Part shown: piece by piece, positions 18,619 to 26,200 of the stretch | Layout of the letters: the number at the start of each line of letters is the position of its first letter | How positions within the stretch are numbered: the stretch's first letter is position 1 | Assembly: GCF_938015785.1 (NCBI RefSeq) | Contig: NZ_CALLWC010000066.1 | Location: 1-44,982 of the forward strand | Direction: 5' to 3' | DNA from: an uncultured Campylobacter sp. | GTDB taxonomy: Bacteria; Campylobacterota; Campylobacteria; Campylobacterales; Campylobacteraceae | Length of the DNA stretch: 44,982 nt | The notes under the pieces: model-generated | The model's input: the letters and a program-made list of their open reading frames with translations, nothing else | What the model was told of the DNA's origin: nothing | The model's database searches: none | Position numbers and translations under genes: made by a program

Positions 18619-19044
18619 ATGGCAATAAGTGCTAGAAATCAGCTTCACGTCGTAATCAGCGACGTAAAAATAGGTGCGGTAAATTCGCTAATCACAGCTA
18701 AAACCAGAGGCGGCGACGTGCTAAAAGCGACCGTTACGGTCGATTCTGAAAAAACTTTGGATTTAAAAGCAGGCAAAGAGGCGGTATTTTTATTCAAAGC
18801 CCCAAATGTCATCATTTCAAAGGGAGAAAATGATCTTCGCCTAAGTGCTGCAAATCAACTAAAAGGCAAAATCACCGCCGTTAAAGAGGGCGCAATCAAT
18901 GCTGAAATCGATGTCAGAACCGCAGGCGGTGAGAATCTAAGCGCGATCGTCACAAACGGCTCCGTTAAAAATTTGGCGCTAGCAGTCGGCGACGAAGTAA
19001 CCGCGATCGTCAAAGCTACTCAAATCATCGTCGGTGTAAAATAA
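18619..19044 (+). CDS. Stand-alone tandem Mop (TOBE) molybdate-binding protein
   Basis: A 141-residue protein made of two Mop/TOBE domains: residues 1-70 begin SARNQLHVVISDVKIGAVNS and residues 75-141 begin SAANQLKGKITAVKEGAINA. The repeated (S)A(R/A)NQL...(A/G)AxN(S/A) pattern is the molbindin signature. Such proteins bind molybdate or tungstate oxyanions in the cytoplasm and buffer them for molybdenum cofactor enzymes. There is no ABC or DNA-binding domain, so it is neither ModC nor ModE. AAGGAGAAACA precedes the ATG. It is monocistronic behind an AT-rich leader of about 200 bases and followed by a terminator. Confidence 0.88.
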   Translation: MAISARNQLHVVISDVKIGAVNSLITAKTRGGDVLKATVTVDSEKTLDLKAGKEAVFLFKAPNVIISKGENDLRLSAANQLKGKITAVKEGAINAEIDVRTAGGENLSAIVTNGSVKNLALAVGDEVTAIVKATQIIVGVK

Positions 19045-19091
19045 TCCTGCATTGTGCGAACCGATGTGCACGCTTTAAACATCACAAAATC

Positions 19092-19130
19092 AAGGAGCGA
19101 AATTTTATAAATTCTGCTCCTTCTTCAAAA
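19092..19130 (+). terminator. Terminator of the Mop gene
   Basis: AAGGAGC (19092-19098) pairs with GCTCCTT (19116-19122). The inner GAAATTT/AAATTCT extends the stem to about 14 bases with mismatches, followed by a short T-rich run (TTCTT). It lies about 50 bases past the stop. Confidence 0.6.
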
Positions 19131-19943
19131 ACCTTTTTTGATAAATCAAATTTCGTAGCAGCTCAAATCGCGCTATAAGCGCTCTTTTCTCTCATGCGCG
19201 CAGATACACCCCGCGCGGCGACATCCAGCCCCAATCACACCAAGAGCGGTCTTACCCTATTTTACCGCAGTGCGCATTTTGCGCAGGATTTGCATCCATT
19301 CATCGCGCAAGCCCCACTAGCACGAGATATCTATGAAACGCGGGCTCCTCTTCACTCTGCCCGCTCGCTTATAGCAATGCGCTTTCATATTTTACGCGCT
19401 TGCTGCGGCGCTACTTTGCTCGGTAATGACCGATCACCACACTTTTACAGCGGCAGGCTCGGCATATCTTTTCGCGGCGGCGGTACGATGTTTTACAAAA
19501 TACTACGCGATGCGGTAAATTTTAAAATTTAAACTCTCCAAGCGCGACAGAGACCGCTTCGCAAAACCCACATCCGATCCAAAAAGATCACGACACGCAC
19601 TTCACCCCCTACTTTGCCGCTTGCTGCGAAATTTAACCACTCTTGCGCAAATAGGACACGATGAGTTTTACGCCGATGACTGCGAGCCGAACGCCATTCG
19701 TGCCTCCATAGATGACAACATTAGCTAGCCGATGCGCGCGTTTAAATACGCTTATACCTTGTAAGCAATCAACACTGGCTACAACGAGTGCATACACGTA
19801 TTAGTTAGTCGCAACAGTCCATAGCGTGTTTTGATTCACTTTAAGCTTTTGTCGATCGGCTCGTTAAAAGGCGTAGATTCCGCGAATAAAATCACTCTTG
19901 TAAAATTTCAGCTCATCGCCGCGGGTAACGGGCATTTGCTTTG
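19131..19943. other. Gene-poor stretch with possible coding remnants
   Basis: About 800 bases with no convincing gene. A plus-strand frame of 112 codons (19194-19532) has no ribosome binding site or family pattern. From about 19621 one plus frame reads LAQIGHDEFYADDCEPNAIR and, after stops, MRAFKYAYTL and NTGYNECIHVLVSRN. This is protein-like but interrupted by at least three stops, and may be a decayed gene of unknown family. Confidence 0.3.
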
Positions 19944-20492
19944 CTAAATTTGATACTCGCCGGGACTTAGTTCGCCTCGTAAAAGTTTGCCGAAGCGTGC
20001 GGCCGCGGTCTCTACGGCATCGTCGCCAAACTCGCCCGGCTCAAATCCGCCGCTGATAAACGGCACGGCAAAATCCATCCCGCAGTAGTTTGCCGCGATC
20101 TTAAGCGGAGTTAAAATTTCATCCATGCTATAGCCTATCGCGCCCTGTTTAGAGTACTCGCTAAGCGGTGTACTGGCGCTTAGCGCGAGCTGTAGGACCT
20201 TGCCCTTAAGCGCGCTGGAGCCCACCAGCTCGTGCGAAAAGACGATGTCGATATAGGCTTTTAGCATAGGCGGCACGTTTAGCCAGTACAGCGGGTACAA
20301 AAATACGATGCGATCTGCGCCGCGTAGCGCGTCTTGCTCTGCGCGGGCGTCGATGCGCGTAGTATCGGTGCCGTAAAGTCCCTCCAAATGGCGTACCTCT
20401 ACGCCAGCAGCGCTCTTTACGACCTGCGATAGAGCTTTGTTCACGCGCGAGGCGGCGAAATTAGGATGCGATAAGATCACGAGCGTTTTCAT
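19944..20492 (-). CDS. NAD(P)H-dependent oxidoreductase, flavodoxin-like fold
   Basis: A 182-residue protein of the quinone reductase/KefF-type flavodoxin-fold family. It opens LVILSHPNFAASRVNKAL, the phosphate-binding strand-loop for FMN/FAD, and carries FLYPLYWLNVPPMLKAYIDI (about 74-93), the substrate- and flavin-side motif. It is likely to reduce quinones or electrophiles with NAD(P)H in the cytoplasm. The start has AAAGGAAATAAC upstream, and TATGAT at 20520-20525 may be its -10 box. No cation channel gene is adjacent, so a KefF role is not supported. The plus-strand paralogue at 21642 has the same architecture. Confidence 0.87.
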   Translation of the reverse strand: MKTLVILSHPNFAASRVNKALSQVVKSAAGVEVRHLEGLYGTDTTRIDARAEQDALRGADRIVFLYPLYWLNVPPMLKAYIDIVFSHELVGSSALKGKVLQLALSASTPLSEYSKQGAIGYSMDEILTPLKIAANYCGMDFAVPFISGGFEPGEFGDDAVETAAARFGKLLRGELSPGEYQI

Positions 20493-20858
20493 GTTATTTC
20501 CTTTGTTAAAATTTGCAGAATCATATCGTTAAAAAGCTAAAAGTAGATTAAGAGGGGTTGTAAAAATGAAGAGTTATTTTTTCTTGTGAGGAACCTGGAT
20601 TTGCGTGGCACGATAGATACGAAGCGCTCTCGTACCATACTGCCTCAAGGCATGTGCAACAAAATGTTTTTACGCGTGCCGCAAAGCAAGCCCCTAGCCC
20701 GCTCTTGTCTAAAACGATCTCGCTTGCGATCCACCCAATCGCGTGCAGCTGCGGCGCGGGACGAAATTTCATCCAAGCAAGGATAAATTTATGAAAAAAG
20801 ATTAAAATTTAGCCGCGATTTGGGCTACGAGCCCGAAAATTTCAAAAAAGGAAACGAT
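20493..20858. other. Divergent spacer between oxidoreductase and bcp
   Basis: About 365 bases. It holds the presumed minus-strand promoter (TATGAT, 20520-20525) and the bcp upstream region, with GGGCTACGAGCCC as a small hairpin near 20821. Open frames of 66-74 codons on both strands lack ribosome binding sites and recognisable content. Confidence 0.3.
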
Positions 20859-21386
20859 ATGCAGAGAAAAACACAGATCGAAGACGAGTTCAGCGCAGAG
20901 GATCGCGAGCGCAAAATCACGCTGCAAGCGGGAGACGCGGCGCCCGCTTTTGCGCTGCAAAACTCCGACGGAGCGAGCGTCGCGCTAAAGGACTTTGCGG
21001 GAAAAAAGGTCGCGCTGTATTTTTACCCCAAGGATAACACCCCCGGCTGCACGACCGAAGCGTGCGAATTTAGCGCCGCATACGATGATTTTATCGCCGA
21101 GGGCTGCGTGATCGTCGGCATCAGCCCCGACAGCGCCAAATCTCACGCGGGCTTCATCGCCAAGCAAAGCCTAAAGCACATCCTGCTGAGCGATCCGCAG
21201 CACGAGGTAGCCAAGCTATACGGAGCGTGGCAAGTACGCAAAAACTACGGGCGCGAGTATCTGGGCATCGTGCGCTCGACTTTTCTGATCGGCGCGGACG
21301 GCAAAATTTTAAAGGTCTATAAAAGCGTCAAGGCAAAGGATCACGCCGCAAAAGTGCTCGCGGATCTGCTAGCTGCGGGGAAATAA
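20859..21386 (+). CDS. bcp: Thioredoxin-dependent thiol peroxidase (Bcp/PrxQ)
   Basis: A 175-residue peroxiredoxin that reduces hydrogen and organic peroxides using thioredoxin. The active-site motif is YPKDNTPGCTTEACEF with peroxidatic C64 and resolving C69, the five-residue spacing of the Bcp/PrxQ group. The start at 20859 is preferred because AAGGAAAC lies just upstream. A further upstream start would add 13 residues, but its position carries no ribosome binding site. It lies between two flavodoxin-fold reductases, which suggests a small redox-stress neighbourhood, although each has its own spacing and orientation. Confidence 0.94.
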   Translation: MQRKTQIEDEFSAEDRERKITLQAGDAAPAFALQNSDGASVALKDFAGKKVALYFYPKDNTPGCTTEACEFSAAYDDFIAEGCVIVGISPDSAKSHAGFIAKQSLKHILLSDPQHEVAKLYGAWQVRKNYGREYLGIVRSTFLIGADGKILKVYKSVKAKDHAAKVLADLLAAGK

Positions 21387-21444
21387 AGCGCTAGGCGGTG
21401 TTTTGAAGCGGGGCTCCGGCGCATTTGGGCGCTAAGCTTTAATA

Positions 21445-21575
21445 TGAAATTTATGCGCTGAAATTTGCTATGGAATTTCGGCGTCAAATTTAGGCGCCGA
21501 AATTCCAGCATTAAAATTTAGTCTTGAAATTTTGCCCTAGAATTCCGTCGCCCATTTGAAAATGAAATTTCAAAG
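21445..21575. repeat. Degenerate GAAATTT word array, about 14-bp spacing
   Basis: After bcp, words GAAATTT, GAATTTC, AAATTTA, GAAATTCC and GAATTCC recur about nine times, spaced mostly 12-15 bases apart, with variable filling. The spacer runs up to the leader of the next gene. No ORF is supported here. Confidence 0.5.
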
Positions 21576-21641
21576 CGGAGCTATAACTGCGATTCTAGCG
21601 GCAAATTTTATCGCCCCAAAATAAAATTTTAAAGGAAAAAT

Positions 21642-22214
21642 ATGAAAAACTTAATCATTCTAGCTCATCCGGACATTAAAAATTCGCTCATAAACAAACG
21701 GTTTTTGAAAGAGGCTGCCGCGCAAAGCTTCGCCGTGCGCGACCTAGCGCGCGAGTATCCTAGCGGCGAGATAGACGGCGAGCGCGAGCGCGCGATAATC
21801 AAAGCCCACGACGCGCTGGTGCTGCAATTTCCGCTGCATAATTTCTCCTCGCCCGCGATTTTAAAAAGCTGGATGGATGCGACGATGACGTATGGATTTG
21901 CCTACGGGCGCGCGAACGAGGGCATTCGCGGGCGCGCCGTGGCGCTGGCGGTGAGCGCAGGCATCAAGCGCGCCGACTACGCGCCTAGCGGGCGGTATCA
22001 TTTCACGATGGAGCAGATTTTAGCGCCGTTTGAGCTGGCATTTCGCTACTATTTTCATGCCGACTGGCGCGGATTTTTCGCGTTTTACGGCGCCGAGGAG
22101 ACGCCCGGCGTGGATTACCAAAGCAGCGCCGAACAGATAGAAAAAGGCGCGGCGGAGTACGCGGAATTTTTAAGAAATTTAGGCGCAAAGAGCGGCGCGG
22201 GTAAAGAATTTTAA
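21642..22214 (+). CDS. NAD(P)H-dependent oxidoreductase, flavodoxin-like fold
   Basis: A 190-residue protein of the same family as the minus-strand gene at 19944. The opening LIILAHPDIKNSLINKRFL is the flavin phosphate loop, and LVLQFPLHNFSSPAILKSWMD (about 64-84) matches the central motif, followed by GFAYG. A quinone/azo-compound reductase role is likely; the exact substrate is unknown. The start has AAAGGAAAAAT upstream. The gene is probably monocistronic and ends at an AT-rich hairpin. Confidence 0.87.
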   Translation: MKNLIILAHPDIKNSLINKRFLKEAAAQSFAVRDLAREYPSGEIDGERERAIIKAHDALVLQFPLHNFSSPAILKSWMDATMTYGFAYGRANEGIRGRAVALAVSAGIKRADYAPSGRYHFTMEQILAPFELAFRYYFHADWRGFFAFYGAEETPGVDYQSSAEQIEKGAAEYAEFLRNLGAKSGAGKEF

Positions 22215-22237
22215 GTTAAAAGTAAACTCGATTTTGG

Positions 22238-22260
22238 GGCTAAATTTTAAAATTTAAGCC
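22238..22260 (+). terminator. AT-rich hairpin after the oxidoreductase gene
   Basis: GGCTAAATTTT pairs with AAAATTTAAGCC with one bulge, 24 bases past the stop, followed by TCGTTT. A plausible but weak intrinsic terminator. Confidence 0.4.
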
Positions 22261-22525
22261 TCGTTTCGAGCTTGAACTGCGCCCTTGAAATAAAGAAAGT
22301 CGCGATAAAATTTTACACGAAGCGTTAAATTTAGCCCGCGCGGTTTATAGATAATTCAGCATGCAGGCCGACTGCTTCCGTAAATTTTAATTTAAAGAAA
22401 TTCCGTGCCGTTTTAAGCGCTCTTACGACGCTGTGTCGCCCCGAAAAATAGATCTCACTTGCGCTAAAAACGTCCGCTCTGCCTGCCGCGAGAATAAAAT
22501 TCTACCGGTCGATACGGCGTGTCTG
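22261..22525. other. Spacer without supported gene
   Basis: About 265 bases of mixed AT-rich words and GC-rich stretches. I see no ribosome binding site plus ORF combination, RNA gene or clear promoter. Confidence 0.3.
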
Positions 22526-22726
22526 CTAGCCATCTAAATCGTCGAAATATAAAATTTGCCGCAGCTTGTCGTGCAGGCTGCAAAAATGCGCAGTCGCACC
22601 GTCTGCGAGTAGCATTAAAGACGCGACAATAAGCGGGCCGTAAAGCACGGGGCGCGGCAAAATTTTACAACGCGCCTTTTTGAGCTCGTCAAGCCGCTTG
22701 CTCAGCAGAGTAAAGCAAAATTTCAT
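22526..22726 (-). CDS. Questionable small hypothetical membrane peptide
   Basis: A 66-residue frame with one hydrophobic stretch (VLYGPLIVASLMLLADG, about 27-43), after a basic N-terminus and before an acidic end (FDDLDG). There is no good Shine-Dalgarno sequence, and the ATG lies in TAAAGCAAAATTTCAT, a sequence resembling the repeat units next to it. I do not recognise a family. Low confidence that it is expressed. Confidence 0.22.
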   Translation of the reverse strand: MKFCFTLLSKRLDELKKARCKILPRPVLYGPLIVASLMLLADGATAHFCSLHDKLRQILYFDDLDG

Positions 22727-22736
22727 AGCCGCGCGG

Positions 22737-22830
22737 AATTCCGCTTAGTAAAGCAAAACTCCGCCTTACTAAACAAAATTCCGCCCGCTAAATAAAATTC
22801 CGCCGAGCAAAGTAAAATTTCGCGGTGGAA
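22737..22830. repeat. Degenerate tandem repeat, about 20-bp unit
   Basis: Four to five adjoining units of the form TTCCGCY-tag-TAAAGCAAAA: TTCCGCTTAGTAAAGCAAAA, then TCCGCCTTACTAAACAAAAT, TCCGCCCGCTAAATAAAAT, TCCGCCGAGCAAAGTAAAAT and TTCGCGG. It lies downstream of pepT in the convergent side of the spacer. Function unknown. Confidence 0.7.
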
Positions 22831-22879
22831 TGAACGAGCCAAATTTAAAATCAAATCTGCGCGCGGAGCAGAAAGCGCC

Positions 22880-24124
22880 CTAGCTAAGCTCGCGCCCCTC
22901 CTCTGTCGCTAACGTTATGATCTGCTTAACCACTTCGCTCGCCGCTTTTAAAGAGCCTACAGGCAGATACTCGTAGATCGAGTGGAAATTATGCCCGCCG
23001 GTAAAGAGGTTCGGGCACGGCAGCCCCTTTGCGGAGATGACGGCGCCGTCGTAGCCGCCTCGCATAGGCTTGATATTAGGCTCGATATTTAGGCTTTTAA
23101 AAGCTTGCTTCGCAAATCGAATTGCCGGCGCCTCGTCGTTTTTCAAAAAGTTATAGACGTTTTTATAACGGTCGTTTAGCGAAATTTCGATCCGATCGCC
23201 CCAGATCGCGCGAAGCCCGTCCGCAGTTTTTTGCAAAAATTCCATGCGCTGCGCGTATCTTTTCTCGTCAAATTCCCTCACGTCGATCTTTAGGACGGTC
23301 TTTGCGCTGTTACCGCTAAGCTCCTTGACCCAAAAATAGCCCTCCTTGCCCTCTGTGTATTCGGGCGTCTCGCCCGCGGGCAGCAGTGAGATAAACTTAT
23401 GCGCCAAAAGCAAGGAATTTATGAGCTTGCCCTTGGCGTTCATCGGATGAGCGGACTCGCCTTTGAAGGTAACGACGCAATCGCCCGCATTCCAATTCTC
23501 GTAGATAAACTCGCCGATGCCGCAGCAATCAAGGCAGTAGCCGAAATCCGCGCCTACCTCGCTTACGTCCAGCGCCTTTGCCCCTAGCAAGCCCTGCTCC
23601 TCATCCGGCACGAAGCAAGCGGTTATTTCGCCGTGTTTGATCTGCGGATTTTGGACGAAAAATTCTAGCGCATTTACGATTGCGGCGATCGCCGCTTTAT
23701 CGTCGGCGCCTAGCAAGCTGGTGCCGTCCGTTACGATGATCTCATCTCCTTTATAATCTTGCAGCTCCTCATTTTCGCTCTCTTTAAGATAGATCCCAAG
23801 CTCTTTATTCAGGCATATATCGCCACCTTCGTATCTTACGATCTGCGCTTTGGTGTCGCCGCTCTGTTCAGCGCTGGTATCGAGGTGAGCGAAAAACGCT
23901 ATGCTCGCAGCGGGCGCGTCTAAATTTGAGGGAATTTTAGCGATTAAAATCGACTTTTCGCTAAGGCTGATATTTTTTATGCCCAGAGCTTCGAGCTCGA
24001 CTTTTATGAGACCTGCAAGCTCGAGCTCCTTGGGATTTGAGGGCATTATGCCCGCTGCACCCGCGACCCTATTCGTGGTAGTGTTGATCTTGGTGTAGTT
24101 TAAAAATCTCTGCACGATATCCAC
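22880..24124 (-). CDS. pepT: Peptidase T (tripeptidase)
   Basis: A 414-residue M20B metallopeptidase that removes the N-terminal residue from tripeptides in the cytoplasm. Zinc-site motifs are intact: FFAHLDTSAEQSG near 80, LLGADDKAAIAAI with the bridging Asp near 140, catalytic PDEEQGLLGA near 175, CLDCCGIGEF near 200 and GGHNFHSIYEYLPVG near the end. The start is GTG at 24124 with AAGG upstream, 12 bases after dcuC. It is the last gene of the presumed five-gene peptide-use operon. Confidence 0.95.
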   Translation of the reverse strand: MDIVQRFLNYTKINTTTNRVAGAAGIMPSNPKELELAGLIKVELEALGIKNISLSEKSILIAKIPSNLDAPAASIAFFAHLDTSAEQSGDTKAQIVRYEGGDICLNKELGIYLKESENEELQDYKGDEIIVTDGTSLLGADDKAAIAAIVNALEFFVQNPQIKHGEITACFVPDEEQGLLGAKALDVSEVGADFGYCLDCCGIGEFIYENWNAGDCVVTFKGESAHPMNAKGKLINSLLLAHKFISLLPAGETPEYTEGKEGYFWVKELSGNSAKTVLKIDVREFDEKRYAQRMEFLQKTADGLRAIWGDRIEISLNDRYKNVYNFLKNDEAPAIRFAKQAFKSLNIEPNIKPMRGGYDGAVISAKGLPCPNLFTGGHNFHSIYEYLPVGSLKAASEVVKQIITLATEEGRELS

Positions 24125-24136
24125 AAATAAGCCTTT

Positions 24137-25480
24137 TTACAAAATGAAAAATGCGATGACGCAGACGGATAGAAACATCCCAAGAGCCGTTCTTTTGGCG
24201 ATCTGAATAGGATTTACCATCGCAAGTCCCGCGCAAACGATACAAGCGCCCGCAATCGGCGATGCGCTCCTGCCTAGCGCGCCGCTTATCGCAACCGCCA
24301 TACCGAGCTTATCTTGCTCAAAACCCAGCGCGTCGGCGTGCACGGTCACGGCGGTATTAAACGCCATCGACGCCGCATCTCCAGAGCCCGTTACGACGCC
24401 CATAAAAAACGGCACGAAAGTTCCGCCGAATTTTACGTAGCCCTGCTCATTTTTAAGCCACTCGATTACGAAATCGATCGCTCCGCACGCGCTAAGCCCC
24501 GCGACGAAGACGCCCGCTGCGATGATGATACCTATGATCTCGGCATACGCGCTACCCATTCCTTTGAAAAATTCCTTCGTAATTTTTTGAGGATCGGTTA
24601 GAGTAACGGCGATGGTGAGGATAGCACCCAGTAGCATCGCTTCGGCGACGCCCATCTTCGTCCACTTTAGGAAAGAGACCTGATTTAGGCTCGTGCCGCC
24701 GATTACCAAGATCACTAGCGGCACTAGCGGCATAAGCGCGTATAAGACGTTTATCTTTTGAGGCTGCGCGTCTAAATTTGAACCGTCGGCGGAATTTGAC
24801 GCAACGGAATTTGCGACGCCCTCCTTTTGTGCGAGATAATTCACCCCTTTGGTGTAGTCTTTGCAAACTATCGCCGTTATACTCATTACGATCAAAACCA
24901 CGATCAAAGCGGTAATCGCGCTAGAAAACTGCACCCCGATGACGTCTTGAACCGTGTAGGAGGGGTTGTGCGCCTTTACCATATCGGCTACAAATACGTT
25001 GTGCGCCGAGCCCGGGCTTAAAACGCTACCAAAAGTTCCCGCAAATACCGCAGCTCCCGCCATCTCAGGTTTAACGCCCGCAGCCATCATCACGGGGATC
25101 AGCGTAGCGCCGACCGCAGCCGAGCAGCCCGCAGCGGAGGGGATAGCGATATTGATAAAATATGTAAGCGCCACGACGATAGGGATCAATAAAAATCCGA
25201 TATTGCCAAGAGGTCTGGTTAGCAAATTTACAAGGGCGCGGTCGCATTCGGTAAATTTCATCACGAAGGCAAAACCCATGCTGGCGCAGATCGCCTTAAT
25301 AAGACCTGCTTTAGTCATATACGAGGTAAAGGCATTTAGCCCGTCCAGCGGCTTTAGACAAAGCACGCACAGCACTAAACCCACGCCGATAAGCACGGTT
25401 TTGGTATCCTTTTTCATGATCAGTAAAGCGACGACTGCGACGATACCCGCAAGCGCCAAAAGTAACCTAAGTGTCTCCAC
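24137..25480 (-). CDS. dcuC: C4-dicarboxylate transporter DcuC family
   Basis: A 447-residue inner-membrane protein with about 12 hydrophobic segments and DcuC-family blocks (NIAIPSAAGCSAAVGATLIP, GTFGSVLSPGSAHNVFVADM, GVVTGSGDAASMAFNTAVTV). DcuC proteins move succinate, fumarate, malate or aspartate, often exporting succinate during fumarate respiration. It begins with GTG at 25480 behind a strong AAAAGGAG and follows pepE by 11 bases. A low-complexity hydrophilic loop lies near residues 215-245. Its location among peptidases suggests it handles aspartate-derived C4 acids. Direction of transport is inferred. Confidence 0.88.
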   Translation of the reverse strand: METLRLLLALAGIVAVVALLIMKKDTKTVLIGVGLVLCVLCLKPLDGLNAFTSYMTKAGLIKAICASMGFAFVMKFTECDRALVNLLTRPLGNIGFLLIPIVVALTYFINIAIPSAAGCSAAVGATLIPVMMAAGVKPEMAGAAVFAGTFGSVLSPGSAHNVFVADMVKAHNPSYTVQDVIGVQFSSAITALIVVLIVMSITAIVCKDYTKGVNYLAQKEGVANSVASNSADGSNLDAQPQKINVLYALMPLVPLVILVIGGTSLNQVSFLKWTKMGVAEAMLLGAILTIAVTLTDPQKITKEFFKGMGSAYAEIIGIIIAAGVFVAGLSACGAIDFVIEWLKNEQGYVKFGGTFVPFFMGVVTGSGDAASMAFNTAVTVHADALGFEQDKLGMAVAISGALGRSASPIAGACIVCAGLAMVNPIQIAKRTALGMFLSVCVIAFFIL

Positions 25481-25491
25481 GATAACTCCTT

Positions 25492-26190
25492 TTAAATTTT
25501 AAATTTACCTCCCACGGCGATGCGCGAGATCTCTTTTTTATACTCGAATTTCAGCACGTCCGCATGCCCCATCACTTCGCACTCGTTTCCGTTTATCAAA
25601 AACGCGCTACCCTCGGGCATAGCATAGACGCTGTCGTTTTGATTGACGATCAAAAACTCCTCCAGCCGCTCCTCCCTGCTCTCGCCGTTGTGGTTTGAAA
25701 TTTTACCGCTTATGAAGTGTGGATTGATCTGATGCGGAAAGATCCCCAAAGCTACCGGCGAGGGCGGAAAGACGATCGGCATGTCGTTGGTGGTCATCAT
25801 CGTCTTGCCCGCGACGTTTGCGCCAGCAGACCAGCCGAAATACGGCGTACCGCCGTCCACCGCCTCTTTGATCGCACCTAAGAGATCAAATTTATAAAGC
25901 TCATTTAGCAGCACGAAGGTATTGCCGCCGCCGATGCAGATCGATTTGGCGTTTTTAACGGCGGCTTTCATATCGGAAAAGTGGTGAATCGATCTGATAT
26001 TGTTGCTCTCCAAGCAGTCCGCGACCTTCTGCTCGTATTGCTCGCTTGTGCGCCTAACGCCCGCAAACGGAATAAATAAAATTTCATCCTCCCAAAGACC
26101 CCCTAAAAATTCCTTGATCCACCCCTTGCAGTGGTTCAGATAACCGCTGTCTTTGTAACTGGAGGCGCTTAGAAGTAGTGCTCTTTTCAT
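25492..26190 (-). CDS. pepE: Dipeptidase E (alpha-aspartyl dipeptidase)
   Basis: A 232-residue S51-family serine peptidase that cleaves Asp-X dipeptides. The nucleophile elbow GWSAGAN places Ser121 where E. coli PepE has Ser120, CIGGGNTFVLLNEL precedes it, and INPHFISG supplies the likely catalytic His158. Length matches the family (about 229). AAGGAAAGCGGT precedes the ATG. It lies between an amidohydrolase and dcuC, which links release of aspartate to C4-dicarboxylate traffic. Confidence 0.93.
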   Translation of the reverse strand: MKRALLLSASSYKDSGYLNHCKGWIKEFLGGLWEDEILFIPFAGVRRTSEQYEQKVADCLESNNIRSIHHFSDMKAAVKNAKSICIGGGNTFVLLNELYKFDLLGAIKEAVDGGTPYFGWSAGANVAGKTMMTTNDMPIVFPPSPVALGIFPHQINPHFISGKISNHNGESREERLEEFLIVNQNDSVYAMPEGSAFLINGNECEVMGHADVLKFEYKKEISRIAVGGKFKI

Positions 26191-26200
26191 ACCGCTTTCC

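Noticed and set aside
19194..19532. 112-codon plus-strand frame
   Set aside because: No ribosome binding site, no family pattern, mixed composition; treated as spacer.
20548..20786. 66- and 74-codon frames in the oxidoreductase-bcp spacer
   Set aside because: Opposite-strand overlaps without start signals or conserved motifs.
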